A stretch of 64,000 nucleotides of DNA from an uncultured Candidatus Saccharibacteria bacterium (GTDB taxonomy: Bacteria > Patescibacteriota > Saccharimonadia > Saccharimonadales > Saccharimonadaceae), in contig CAQOWG010000006.1 of assembly GCA_948851665.1 (NCBI GenBank), positions 4,026 to 68,025 of the forward strand, written 5' to 3'. Below, in pieces: positions 51,676 through 61,400 of this stretch (position 1 is its first letter; each line of letters starts with the position of its first letter). A program made the position numbers and the translations under genes. Below the pieces are notes generated by a model that worked only from the letters and a program-made list of their open reading frames with translations, was not told where the DNA came from and did no database searches.

Positions 51676-52568
51676 CTTCCTTGCTCGTCTTCGTCGGTGT
51701 TCAGGATGCTGATGGCACTAGTATTGCGACCATCTTCAGCAATGCGCACTTCACGATACTGACCAGCGCTAACATTCTGAGACTTGATGCAGAAGCCGAC
51801 TGGTTCGGTGTAGAATTTAACGCTAGCAGTGGCGGGATTCTGACTAAACTCAGCGATATCATTTTTGAGCTCCTGACCAGCGTAAGAATCCTCTAGGCTC
51901 TTACAGCCATCGCGCAAATTATAGGTCTTGGATGTATAGATGGTATGAATTGCACCAGATGAAGGCGAACGGGCAATGATGACAGTGCCTTTGAAGCGGT
52001 CATTAATACTGAGTGGGGGCTCGTGGCTAGAGTCATTGACTTGCATAAGCTCTGCCTGCCAGGTTGGCTCGTAGCGAGAAAGCGTGCTGGCCTGCTCAGA
52101 TCCGTTGATGCGCTTACCACAAAAAAGTTCAGTGTGTACGGCAGCAAGCTCGTTGACGAAACCGTTAACCGTAATACTGGGTGGATTAGCATCACCGATT
52201 AGAGTAGCAGAGTAGACGCTGCGGGTATCATCTTCGTTACTAGAACCGGAGCCATAGTTATAGCCAAAAACAAGCACTTTACCGTAGATGGCATAATTCC
52301 CGCCCTCAATAGCATTTTTGTTACTAGAATTTCCGAGACCGAGAGAGGAAGGGTTAATCACTTCACTATAAATAGTGCGAAGATACTCGGCATAAGAACG
52401 AACGGAGTCATTGTAACGCTGGGTCTGAATAGCAGCAGCGGTGCCACCGAGCAAACCGATCAATAGTAGGCCAGTCAATGCGAGGACGAGTGTGACCTCA
52501 AGCATGGTAAAACCTTGACGTTCGGCTTCGGTTGGTGATTTTGTCTTTTCTTGACGTAGCTTCTTCAT
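51666..52568 (-). CDS. Type IV prepilin-like minor pilin
   Basis: 300 residues: ERQG^FTMLEVTLVLALTGLLLIGLLGG, with Gly cleavage site and Glu5. N-terminal basic leader of 18 residues. Starts 1 nt after the 830-aa gene in the same operon. Confidence 0.87.
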   Translation of the reverse strand: MKKLRQEKTKSPTEAERQGFTMLEVTLVLALTGLLLIGLLGGTAAAIQTQRYNDSVRSYAEYLRTIYSEVINPSSLGLGNSSNKNAIEGGNYAIYGKVLVFGYNYGSGSSNEDDTRSVYSATLIGDANPPSITVNGFVNELAAVHTELFCGKRINGSEQASTLSRYEPTWQAELMQVNDSSHEPPLSINDRFKGTVIIARSPSSGAIHTIYTSKTYNLRDGCKSLEDSYAGQELKNDIAEFSQNPATASVKFYTEPVGFCIKSQNVSAGQYREVRIAEDGRNTSAISILNTDEDEQGRCR

Positions 52569-52569
52569 T

Positions 52570-55062
52570 TTAGTACCTCGGCGCTAACTCGCGCGAATAA
52601 GCTTCTGCATAGCTAGAACTATAACGACCAGCCTGTGCATAGGCCCAGAGATAGTTCTCGCCAGAAAGGTTAAAGATTTCGCCTGGGGCATAACGAGCGC
52701 CCTGAATAACCGGATCTGAGCCATAGGAGCGCCTGAGCTCGGCTTTGCTGGCCATCACTGGGCCGTTAATAGTAAGTTGTTTGTCGCAGACGGTATTGTT
52801 ATTGTAAACGCGAGATGCTGTTTGGGTGGACTTAGACTGGAAATCGGAACAGGTATTGATTTTGCCACTAGCAATAATCCAGGCATCAATTTCGGTGACG
52901 TTGCCTTTGATATTTACGTCGCCGCTAACAAAGATGACAACTTGGGGGATTTGGTAAATACTGGCATAGCTATTCCCGGACACGATAATGTTGCGGTCGA
53001 TTGTTAAGTTCCCAGCGATATTAAGGATGTAGGTGCCGCTAGTGATTGTTGCGGGTAGACTATTGATACTATCTATATTTGGACGATTACTCAAATAGGT
53101 ATTGAGACGAGTGCGCAAGGTATTGCTGGTGCGAATACCAGAATGGCCCAAGGAACCGCTATTGGTATTTGAAATAGTCATTGGAGATCGTGGGTAAATA
53201 TTATTATACGCACCAACACTATTGGAACTACCACGCGAGAGTGAACTACCAGAGCCGAAGCTAGAAGTGGTCTTGTAAATTGCTGCTAGGTGTTCAGCCC
53301 ATGAACCGTAGAGGTAATTGAATTGGTTGGAACTAGCAGTCATAGCTACACCGACACCTATAATACGAGGCGAAAGTGAGGTCTTGATACCGCCATTCGT
53401 GAGGACACCGGAATTCCAAAATGCTGAAGATGGCTTCTTGGCAATAGTGCGACAAGCGGCGTTGTAATTGGTCCAATAGCTTTTGCCTTCTTGTGCCCAG
53501 CTGTCTTCACCGCTATAAGAGATCGAGTACCAATACTCCCAGTAATAGCCAAACGAGGCACAATATTTGTAGCCAACATAATCCTGCAATGCGATGGTCT
53601 GGGATGCACTGTAGTCATGACTGCCAGATTCACCAAGATCTCCGGAAGCAGAACGACCGCCGATAACGCTACACCAGGTGTCGTGGGGACCCCAACCGGC
53701 TTTGCGATAGAAGTCACAAGGACCAGCCGTACCCCGGCCGCTCAGATCGCCAGTGACCTTATCACTGCTGTAGCTAACGTTTGAAGGCACAGTAAAGGTG
53801 ATGGCCTGCCAACCACGAACGCGACGAGCTTCTTCCCACTCAGCGTAAGTATTCCAACCGACTTGCGAGGTTTCGCCAGCAAACATTGGGGTGCTGCCAT
53901 CTTTGCCCTTTGCCCAAACGGTGGGATCTTCACCGCTGGGGTCTTCGGGGCGGTAGACCTCAGCACAAAGCATGGTGAGGCCGATATTATTATCCTCAGA
54001 ATATTTCGTGAACTCCCACTTATCATGACTCCCATCTGCATTATCCGTACCAGTCCCCTTGATGATATATTTTACTGATTGGTGCGTGAGGACTTGGCAA
54101 ACTGATAGCGTTTCGCCTGGTGCGGGTGAAACGGATACCGTAGTAGTAGACACGTCTTGCCCACTCTTGTCACCAGAACCTCCTGTACCAAAATCCTCGT
54201 CCTTGACTGAACTATTCGACTCGCCATATTGCTGAATCTTGAGCTTAGTTTTGATCTCATCGAATTCATCATCGGCTTCAGGGGCATGACCTTCCCGAGC
54301 TTGATTGGTATAAGTACTAGCGGTCGGATTCCAAAGTTCCTCATCATAAGACATGGTATGGCGGAAAGTAACCGTAGCAGAACTGTCAGTGCTGACTTTG
54401 ATGGTCACATCACTATGTTCTGCGCCTTCTTTGCTTGAAACGTTAGCCTCATGAGTAGCTACTTCATTGGTAACTGTCAAGTAAGAATCGGCCCAAAAAC
54501 TACCCTCGCCATAGATAGTCGTTTCATCGGGTTCTGGTGGGTCAACCGGAGTAGGATTATCTGGCCAATCAGGATTCCAACAAAACTCACCTGTGTCGGC
54601 CCATGATGGGCTACCGGGAGGGAGGAAGTTTTTGGCAATTTGGTAATCAGATTCCGCCTTAGCCTTTGACACGCTACCAGTAGATACACCTGGCCTATAC
54701 GGTAATAGATAGGCATAACTGGTTTTGAGGGCTTTGCCGATATCTCCAGTGTAGTTAGGACTGAGTCCAGAGCCAGTATAGAGATTACCTCCTAACTTAT
54801 AATAGTGCGTCGCACCAATAGCGGTACACTGTGCATGGGCCGCATCGACTGGTCGTAGAACCCAGGTAACGCCACCACAACGGTTCCAGGTTTTTCTTGA
54901 GAAGATGCGATTCTCGCAGCTGGAATTTCCACCACCGCTACCGCCTGGGCCAGCCCAACCACCGCTTGCAGCATAGATGCGTTGCGTACTAATTAGTACT
55001 CCTATGACCACCAGTAAGCAGGCTCCAAGTAGCCAGAGGCGATTAGAAACTATTTTGCGCAT
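52570..55062 (-). CDS. Large secreted pilus-operon protein, possible tip adhesin
   Basis: 830 residues. A signal peptide (LWLLGACLLVVIGVLISTQRIYAASG) is followed by a Cys/Gly/Trp-rich ectodomain with many Thr/Ser. The last ~170 residues (TYILNIAGNLTIDRNIIVSG ... QVVIFVSGDVNIKGNVTEIDAWIIASG) look like a beta-helix. No membrane anchor or sortase motif seen. Placed before three minor pilins, it may be a pilus-tip or surface-binding protein, which would suit attachment to host bacteria (inference). TAATG overlap with the 283-aa gene. Confidence 0.6.
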   Translation of the reverse strand: MRKIVSNRLWLLGACLLVVIGVLISTQRIYAASGGWAGPGGSGGGNSSCENRIFSRKTWNRCGGVTWVLRPVDAAHAQCTAIGATHYYKLGGNLYTGSGLSPNYTGDIGKALKTSYAYLLPYRPGVSTGSVSKAKAESDYQIAKNFLPPGSPSWADTGEFCWNPDWPDNPTPVDPPEPDETTIYGEGSFWADSYLTVTNEVATHEANVSSKEGAEHSDVTIKVSTDSSATVTFRHTMSYDEELWNPTASTYTNQAREGHAPEADDEFDEIKTKLKIQQYGESNSSVKDEDFGTGGSGDKSGQDVSTTTVSVSPAPGETLSVCQVLTHQSVKYIIKGTGTDNADGSHDKWEFTKYSEDNNIGLTMLCAEVYRPEDPSGEDPTVWAKGKDGSTPMFAGETSQVGWNTYAEWEEARRVRGWQAITFTVPSNVSYSSDKVTGDLSGRGTAGPCDFYRKAGWGPHDTWCSVIGGRSASGDLGESGSHDYSASQTIALQDYVGYKYCASFGYYWEYWYSISYSGEDSWAQEGKSYWTNYNAACRTIAKKPSSAFWNSGVLTNGGIKTSLSPRIIGVGVAMTASSNQFNYLYGSWAEHLAAIYKTTSSFGSGSSLSRGSSNSVGAYNNIYPRSPMTISNTNSGSLGHSGIRTSNTLRTRLNTYLSNRPNIDSINSLPATITSGTYILNIAGNLTIDRNIIVSGNSYASIYQIPQVVIFVSGDVNIKGNVTEIDAWIIASGKINTCSDFQSKSTQTASRVYNNNTVCDKQLTINGPVMASKAELRRSYGSDPVIQGARYAPGEIFNLSGENYLWAYAQAGRYSSSYAEAYSRELAPRY

Positions 55063-55913
55063 TATTCTTCAACTCCTTCCCGGAGAGTACCAGTATCTCC
55101 ATTGTAAACTTGACTGTAAAGTTCCGTGACCGTCTTCCAAAGCTCATCTGCGCGTTTAGTGTCGCCACGCACTTGATAACAGTTTTGCAAAGCAAGGTTA
55201 TAGCGGTATTGACCTTGTAGGTTGAGGTTGCTGGGGTTAATTTGATCTTCAAGATGGAGAATATTGTCGCACTGCCAGGTGTCATAATAAACTAGCATCT
55301 CCGAGAGGAGCATTGCGTCACGATATTTTTCACCAGCTTCGGTGTTGGCGGTATTAGCTACCGCTTCGGACATTGCCTCATTGGCCTTTTTCTTGGCTTC
55401 GTCAGTAGCAATATCAGTGCCTTCTTCCGCCATCGCACTGGCAAGGGCATCGTTATAGATTCGTTGTAAATAATCTTGGTAATTTTTGATAGCTTCTGAC
55501 GAGTTGCCGGAGATGACGGAAGGATCGGAGGCGGTTTCTTCAATAGTAGGGCGATTGATATAGTTGACAAGCGAAATCACTCCCCAAGTACCGAGACCAA
55601 TTACGATAAGGATGCCGAAGACAAGTGCGAAAGGAAAGATTTTTTTGAAGGTAGCTTTTTTCTTGGCCTTTTTCTCGCTGCGCTCTTGGTTCTGCTTGGC
55701 AAAATAATCCTCTTGTTTGGATTTCCACTGGCCAATATTTGCGGTTTTGTAATCGCTAGCTGGCGCAGATTTGGCAGGAGCCGTCGAGGGCGTAGCTGCT
55801 GACTTGTTGACGGGTGCACTAGTTGGCGGTGTGGCCTTGACTGTCGCTGAATTAGCGGGGGCCGCAGAAGCCGTAGTGGCTTGATTTTTTTTAGTCTCCG
55901 GAGAATTATCCAT
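55062..55913 (-). CDS. Pilus-operon membrane protein with helical (TPR-like) C-terminus
   Basis: 283 residues: a low-complexity Ala/Pro/Thr-rich first ~75, a membrane helix (IFPFALVFGILIVIGLGTWGVISLV), then helical repeats (EAIKNYQDYLQRIYNDALASAM ... LALQNCYQVRGDTKRADELW). First gene of the pilus operon. TAAAAT (55920-55925, minus) is 6 nt before the ATG. Confidence 0.6.
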   Translation of the reverse strand: MDNSPETKKNQATTASAAPANSATVKATPPTSAPVNKSAATPSTAPAKSAPASDYKTANIGQWKSKQEDYFAKQNQERSEKKAKKKATFKKIFPFALVFGILIVIGLGTWGVISLVNYINRPTIEETASDPSVISGNSSEAIKNYQDYLQRIYNDALASAMAEEGTDIATDEAKKKANEAMSEAVANTANTEAGEKYRDAMLLSEMLVYYDTWQCDNILHLEDQINPSNLNLQGQYRYNLALQNCYQVRGDTKRADELWKTVTELYSQVYNGDTGTLREGVEE

Positions 55914-55946
55914 AGTTATATTTTAGCATAAGCGGGCAGTTAAACT

Positions 55947-55963
55947 GTTGTAAAATTTACAAC
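55947..55963. promoter_or_regulatory. 17-bp perfect palindrome at the pilus operon promoter
   Basis: GTTGTAAAATTTACAAC has the same GTTGTA-N5-TACAAC form as the three sites before recA. It abuts the predicted -35 of the promoter whose -10 is TAAAAT (55920-55925, minus). It also lies between the pilus operon and the DivIC-like gene. Confidence 0.7.
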
Positions 55964-55970
55964 ATTTTAA

Positions 55971-56399
55971 CTATATACCAAACAAGAAGGCCATCCACTG
56001 TTCGAAATTGGCAAGCTGCGGAGTGTCAACGGCGGAATCGGTATTATTGATATTGTCATGCTTTGCTTTGGCAGCTTCAGAATTGGCTGGTAAATAAATC
56101 ATGGTTTCACCAGGGAGTTTTTTATTCTGATATTTGCGAGCGGAAAGTTCTTTATATTCATTGGAATGGTAGTACTCATTCTCAAGTTCTAAGGTTTCGA
56201 CTTCGAGTTCAAGGAGAGCCTTCTGGCGCTCGCGTTCAATCAGTTCCTGAGAAAGGGTCCAGTTGCGAGTCATGGCAGAGATAGAACCCCAAGTCCACAT
56301 CAAACAGCAACCTGCGGCTATAAACACCAAAACATTGTCGAAGGCGAAAAAATTGCGCTGCGACCAGAAACGTTTTTTTGGCACCTCGGATTCGCTCAT
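55971..56399 (-). CDS. FtsB/DivIC-like septum protein
   Basis: 142 residues: a short cytosolic N-terminus, one membrane helix (NVLVFIAAGCCLMWTWGSI) and a coiled coil (ELIERERQKALLELEVETLELENEYYHSNEYKELSARKY) of the form found in FtsB/DivIC. LPGETMIYLP near the end is the conserved LPGE(T) motif of that family. Confidence 0.75.
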   Translation of the reverse strand: MSESEVPKKRFWSQRNFFAFDNVLVFIAAGCCLMWTWGSISAMTRNWTLSQELIERERQKALLELEVETLELENEYYHSNEYKELSARKYQNKKLPGETMIYLPANSEAAKAKHDNINNTDSAVDTPQLANFEQWMAFLFGI

Positions 56400-56475
56400 G
56401 GTTGTATTATATCATAAATAGGTCTGCATCATACTACAGACAAAAAATCCTAGCATGAGCTAGGTTTTTCTTGGC

Positions 56476-56551
56476 TGGTGGGGGCGGTTGGGCTCGAACC
56501 AACGACCAAGCGGTTATGAGCCGCCTGCTCTAACCCCTGAGCTACGCCCCC
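56476..56551 (-). tRNA. tRNA with anticodon CAT (Met, or Ile2 if lysidine-modified), CCA encoded
   Basis: Acceptor GGGGGCG with CGCCCCC and A-CCA. The D arm reads GCTCAGGGGTTAGAGC. The anticodon stem GGCGG/CCGCT has loop CTCATAA. The T arm is GTTGG-TTCGAGC-CCAAC. Elongator Met and Ile2 cannot be told apart by eye; TilS in this genome would act on the latter. Confidence 0.93.
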
Positions 56552-56735
56552 AGGTATATATATTATAGCACGAAGTCCCCTGTCTTGTGGCGGTTAGGTG
56601 AAAAATGGTGCGACAAATTGCTTATAATTGCGTATTAGTCAAGTTTGTAGTAGAATAAGGCTGTTAGTCTATTTGATAACAGTTATTGTCCAGTAAAAAG
56701 ATTAAAGCAATTATTAAAAAGGAGGAAGATGAGTA

Positions 56736-57917
56736 ATGAAGAGAGAAATTGTGATGTTGTCATTGATGGGCGGCCTAATGCTCGGACTGTGGGGGTGCGG
56801 GAGTAGCGGTACGGCCTTGCCGTCAGAACCAGTAGCGGAGGTAGGGTCTGAGAACGCATCAGCGTATGCCACCGAGGAGATATTACCAGAGGTGTGGTAT
56901 ACTGCAGATGATCTGCTGGAGATGTGGGATGCGGGAATTCTCTCAAAAGAAAAAGTTGTCGAGATGGCGGAAGCCGGACAAATGAATGACGCCACTTGCA
57001 GGGAGATGATAAGTTATATTGAGCAGGAGGAAAGATATGCCGCCATTATAGAACTCATTAGGACTAGCGATGAAGGGTGGTCTGTCGATGATCTAGTGGA
57101 GTTATATTATGCAGGCGTCATTTGGAGAGATGAAGTCATGGAAATGGCAGAGGCTGGAGAGTTTAGTGAAGAGATTTCTAAAGACTTTTTATTCCGCATA
57201 GGTTGGGACGAAGAATCCATTGCACAGTTTGCGAATAACTTATATGGCGGGAACTCCGTGGGAAATGTTGACGTGGCGGGACTACTGACTACGCATGTGG
57301 TAGAGTTTAAGGATTATGACGGCTACGAGTTGCGCGAGACTATTCAACTGAGCCCGATTTTCACGGAAGACGACATAGAAATAGCTTATGCACTGTGGGG
57401 AGCACTTGGTAACGATACCTCTTCTTTTCCAAGCGAAGAATCGCTGTATAATACGAGCTACTTATTAAGGGAAATGCGTGATAGCTTCGGCTGCAATGAG
57501 TTAGAGTACATTATTGGGACCTACGCGCTAGAAAATCTAACCGATGGCTTCCCGATTACCTCTGATAACCCACGAAGCTACCAAGGGGCGCTCTCCACCA
57601 AGCAGGTTTCAGCTTTTGACGAAGAACATGACAGCAATGCGTCCCATTTTATTAACGTACGTTCTGTATCCGTGGTTATGTACTTGGATGGTGCGACCTA
57701 CTACGGCGAAGGAAACTCAACCATACTCAGCAAGGCCAAAATGTATTCCGATACATGGGGTCCCTGTACCTTCATCATCGCTTTACCAAATGGATCTACG
57801 CCTAATCTCCCGGATGGATACCGCTACGATAAGACCCTGATACTGAGCACCGGTATGTACTTCACTGATGAATACGACCCTATTACATTGAAATATTATA
57901 CAAAGGAGGTGGAATAA
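56736..57917 (+). CDS. Lipoprotein with tandem helical repeats
   Basis: 393 residues. Signal peptide with lipobox (LMLGLWGC^GSS). Two similar ~50-residue repeats: WYTADDLLEMWDAGILSKEKVVEMAEAG and WSVDDLVELYYAGVIWRDEVMEMAEAG. A C-terminal domain follows (~200-393). AGGAGG lies 10 nt upstream. Family not recognised. The style resembles lipoproteins of Firmicutes, so transfer is possible but unproven. Confidence 0.65.
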   Translation: MKREIVMLSLMGGLMLGLWGCGSSGTALPSEPVAEVGSENASAYATEEILPEVWYTADDLLEMWDAGILSKEKVVEMAEAGQMNDATCREMISYIEQEERYAAIIELIRTSDEGWSVDDLVELYYAGVIWRDEVMEMAEAGEFSEEISKDFLFRIGWDEESIAQFANNLYGGNSVGNVDVAGLLTTHVVEFKDYDGYELRETIQLSPIFTEDDIEIAYALWGALGNDTSSFPSEESLYNTSYLLREMRDSFGCNELEYIIGTYALENLTDGFPITSDNPRSYQGALSTKQVSAFDEEHDSNASHFINVRSVSVVMYLDGATYYGEGNSTILSKAKMYSDTWGPCTFIIALPNGSTPNLPDGYRYDKTLILSTGMYFTDEYDPITLKYYTKEVE

Positions 57918-57919
57918 TT

Positions 57920-58294
57920 ATGGCAGTATCAATGCATAGACTTCAAGCTGATGATGAGCTATTTTGGATTCACAGACTCAAGAAAGGGCAAACGCCTGAG
58001 CCTGAGTGGGCGTATGTGCCGGCTGAAGAAAAGTATGATGAAAACGCCTTGAAGAATATTCTTCGGGAATGGTATGGGCGACATTGTTGCCCTGCATGTG
58101 GCAAACCATTTTTCTTTATCTGGTCAGCATGGAACTGTCATCCAAATGCATCAGCTTATTACGTTTGGAAAAGGTTCGCACATAAAGGTCCGGCTGGTGC
58201 CGCATCACTGTCGGATTTGATCAGAGCTGAGGTTTCTAACCCCTATGACTCTCTTGGTGGCGGTTATTACGGCGGTGGTCCTTTTGGATTGTAA
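57920..58294 (+). CDS. Hypothetical protein with CCPAC zinc-binding-like motif
   Basis: 124 residues, starting 3 nt after the lipoprotein stop. Contains RHCCPACGKPFFFIWSAWNCHP, a partial zinc ribbon, and a Gly/Tyr-rich tail (GGGYYGGGPFGL). No signal peptide. Co-transcribed with the lipoprotein; function unknown. Confidence 0.55.
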   Translation: MAVSMHRLQADDELFWIHRLKKGQTPEPEWAYVPAEEKYDENALKNILREWYGRHCCPACGKPFFFIWSAWNCHPNASAYYVWKRFAHKGPAGAASLSDLIRAEVSNPYDSLGGGYYGGGPFGL

Positions 58295-58388
58295 AAGTTT
58301 TACCGAATTACGGGTAGGGTGGCGCACGGCGCTAGATCAGGTAGATTGCCTCGAAGTAGATTTGGGTCGTCTCACTAGAACGACCCGG

Positions 58389-58410
58389 CGCAAACTTGCG
58401 CTTTTTACTC
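58389..58410 (+). terminator. Rho-independent terminator
   Basis: gcgcaaacttgcgc followed by TTTTT. A second hairpin, gggtcgt/acgaccc, lies just upstream (58364-58386). Ends the lipoprotein pair. Confidence 0.65.
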
Positions 58411-58471
58411 GTCGAATTTGAGCCCCAACGGAATATCAGTTATTTCCGTCGCTCACCCCTCCAAAAATATA

Positions 58472-58498
58472 CCCTCCATCGCTGGAGGGTTATTTTTT
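58472..58498. terminator. Bidirectional terminator
   Basis: accctcca (58472-58479), loop TCGC, tggagggt (58484-58491), then TATTTTTTAT; T-rich in both directions. It touches the end of the 1203-aa gene. Confidence 0.8.
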
Positions 58499-61400
58499 AT
58501 CGGATACGGCGACCATTTCTGGCCGCATCGGATTCTAATTGTGCCCTTTCTGCGTCGGAAACCCTGAACATCTCTGGAACGTCTTGTTGGTCGCTTTGAT
58601 TATTTGAACCACCTTGCCCACCTTGATTACCCTGGTCAATCTGCATCGAAGCCGGATCAAACGTGTAGGATGTACCAGCTTTGCTATTAATCTTATTAAT
58701 GATCATCTTTATGCGCCGTGTTTCGCCCTCACCGTAGAGATGACTACTGCCGGCAGCGTCTTGGATATTCTGGCCAAGCTGCATCAACGCATTAGTATCA
58801 TTAGTGCCATCAACAAATCGTGCGAGATTTTCAAGGCTACCTTGCCCCAAACCAGTAATGACGCTAGAGTGTCCTGGCATGGAAGCACCGTAGCTTGCGA
58901 TGCCCTGCACAAAACCCTTTTCTGCCGCCTTAAGGTCATTAGCGATAAGTTCATCGTTAAGAGCTTGCGTAGCGTTCCCAACTAATGTCCGAGCATTATC
59001 CGCTCCAATTTCTCCAGCCTGCAAAGCCGCATAACCGCGCTGCAGGGCACCGGGCGTAGCCTTGTTCATACCAGCCGCAGTGAAGCCAGCAAGCTTAGCA
59101 TCGTAAGCCGAACGATAGCCGTCAGCCGTTCTACGAAAGGAACTAAGCTTGCTGAAGTCACCGTTGGCAAAATCGTTCATAGCGACATTAAAGCCCTTAT
59201 CGGTACCATTAAGCTCTTTACCGTAACGAGTAGCGAGACCTGCCGAGAGTTTGCTGATGGCTTGCCCCTTATTGGCGTTCCAGCTGCCCTTATGGTTCGT
59301 AGCATAGCGCGCAAAACTTTGTTGCAAAAGATCTTGCCCTGGTGCACCCTTTTCCATGGCCATTTCCTCAAGTGCGCGTAGCTGACTCTGCAATTGAATA
59401 TTATTTGGATCGTTGCCATACTCTTCCAAAAGTTTATCATGCTCAGCAACAATCGCTGCCTCTGTAGCCATTCTAGGGTCGTCACGGAAAAGTGCCTTGG
59501 CACCAGATACACGTTCTTCAAAATCTTTAGTAGCGAGGTTCCCCATGAGCTGCGCCTTCCGCGCCTGGTCCCTAGACAGTAATTTGCGACCATTATAAGA
59601 TTCTCCTATCAAATCCTCCCGACGTACTTTATCGGCTCTAGCATAAGCAAGGGAACGCTTGCGTTGTCCACTTTTACTGTAAGCATTCAAGCCAACCGCC
59701 TTCCTAACTCTGCTCCAACGGTCGAGATTACGTACAGTCCTCTCATCGCGTTGCGCCGCTAATTCGCGCTGCCTGCTGCGGAAGCCCTCGGAACCACGGA
59801 TAGCGCCAGTCAGCCTACCGCCCATTCCTCTACCGAAGTTACTTAGCCTAGCACCAAGTTGACCGATAGCGTTAAGCGACGTGCGTACCAACGTAGGTAT
59901 GAAAAAGAATGGCACGACCGATAATAGCATAGCTGTCAGCGTAAACATGAATTTTTGGTTACCTGGGTCACCAAGCCCTACAAGTATCTGCGTTGCAAAT
60001 TGTCCGCCACCCATCAAAAGCCCACAAATCGGGTAGACCATCAAGAGCGATGTAAACAATCTAAACCATTTATCAAAGAGCTTCTTGGTGTTTGGTAAGG
60101 CATAGCAGACGATTGCGACTGGGCAGAGCACTACCAGAATAATAATACCTGCCTCACGCACGGCGAGTGATAAGAAGAACATAAATACACCAGCCAATGC
60201 GCCAATAATAGCAAGCAAGAGTGGAAGAAGCCAGATTCTCCATGTAACGGTTCCTAAAGCTATTACGGCCGTACCAGTGCCAAATAGAGCAAACCTTGTA
60301 CTGTCCAAAACACTATTCACCCCGTAAGTAGCGTCTTTGGCATCTGAGACGCCCCCAAGGCTCGACAGCGCTGTATTGAGTCCCGACCCCACAATATCCG
60401 ATAAGTCTACTGCTAGTTGGCAGATAATGAATGACAAATTCGTAAGCAGAGCCACTGCAATAAGGCGGGGTAGGATTTTCTTGATGCCGTAATTGGAGAT
60501 GCCAAAGCCTGTAATTTGCGATAAAATCACAACTAAGAATATGATAATAAACGCAATGTTGGCATAATCACGGAACTGCTTCCAAGCCCCATGAGTGTCA
60601 GTACCAGCCCCCATCACGTCGCTACCTATCCAAAGGAAATTGTTCTCGATATAGCTATATAGGCTCATCGTCGCTTCGCTGGCTATATCAAGTACTGGGC
60701 AAATAATCCAACCTAACGGACCAGCAGAGTCGATGCATTGAGAAACCGTAGTCTCATCATCGCCATTATTGTCGCCAGTACCTGGCAAAGGTTTGTACGG
60801 ATCATCAGACGGGTCAACACCGGTAATCGCTGATATATCGATACTGCTCGTATCCAGGTTATTCAGCCGGTCGATGACGTCTCGCATTGATATCTCAATG
60901 ATTTTAGTGTAATTACCATTCGGGGCGTTGACTTTAATATCTTCAGGTTTTTTCTGATTAAAGTTTACGTAGCATGTTTTAAATTTATTATCAGAGGCAT
61001 CGAGTAGTTTAACTGGCTCCAAATTATCTTTGCTGGTTGGATTACAAGTTTTGAGATTAGCTGATGCGCCGCTCGCCTTGATAGCTTCGTTCAGATAAAA
61101 ATCGTACAATTCGTATTGCTCAGTGCTGGTGAGATTCCTATTTGAAGCGCCGGTAAGTTTACGGTTCACCGAGTCAGCCACGGTGATAGAAGAATCCTTG
61201 AGAATATATTGAGATATCTTACCAGAATCAACCACTTTGTCTGCTACGCCAAAGGTATAGTTGGTAGTACTGGTATTTGTAACGGGGATTACTCCGCCAC
61301 TGGTACTGCTACATGTGACCGTCCAAGTGGTATTTGTGAGACTTTTCTCGAGATCGGCATACATCTTATTTAAGTCGTTTTGTAAAGGTATTTCTAGCTT

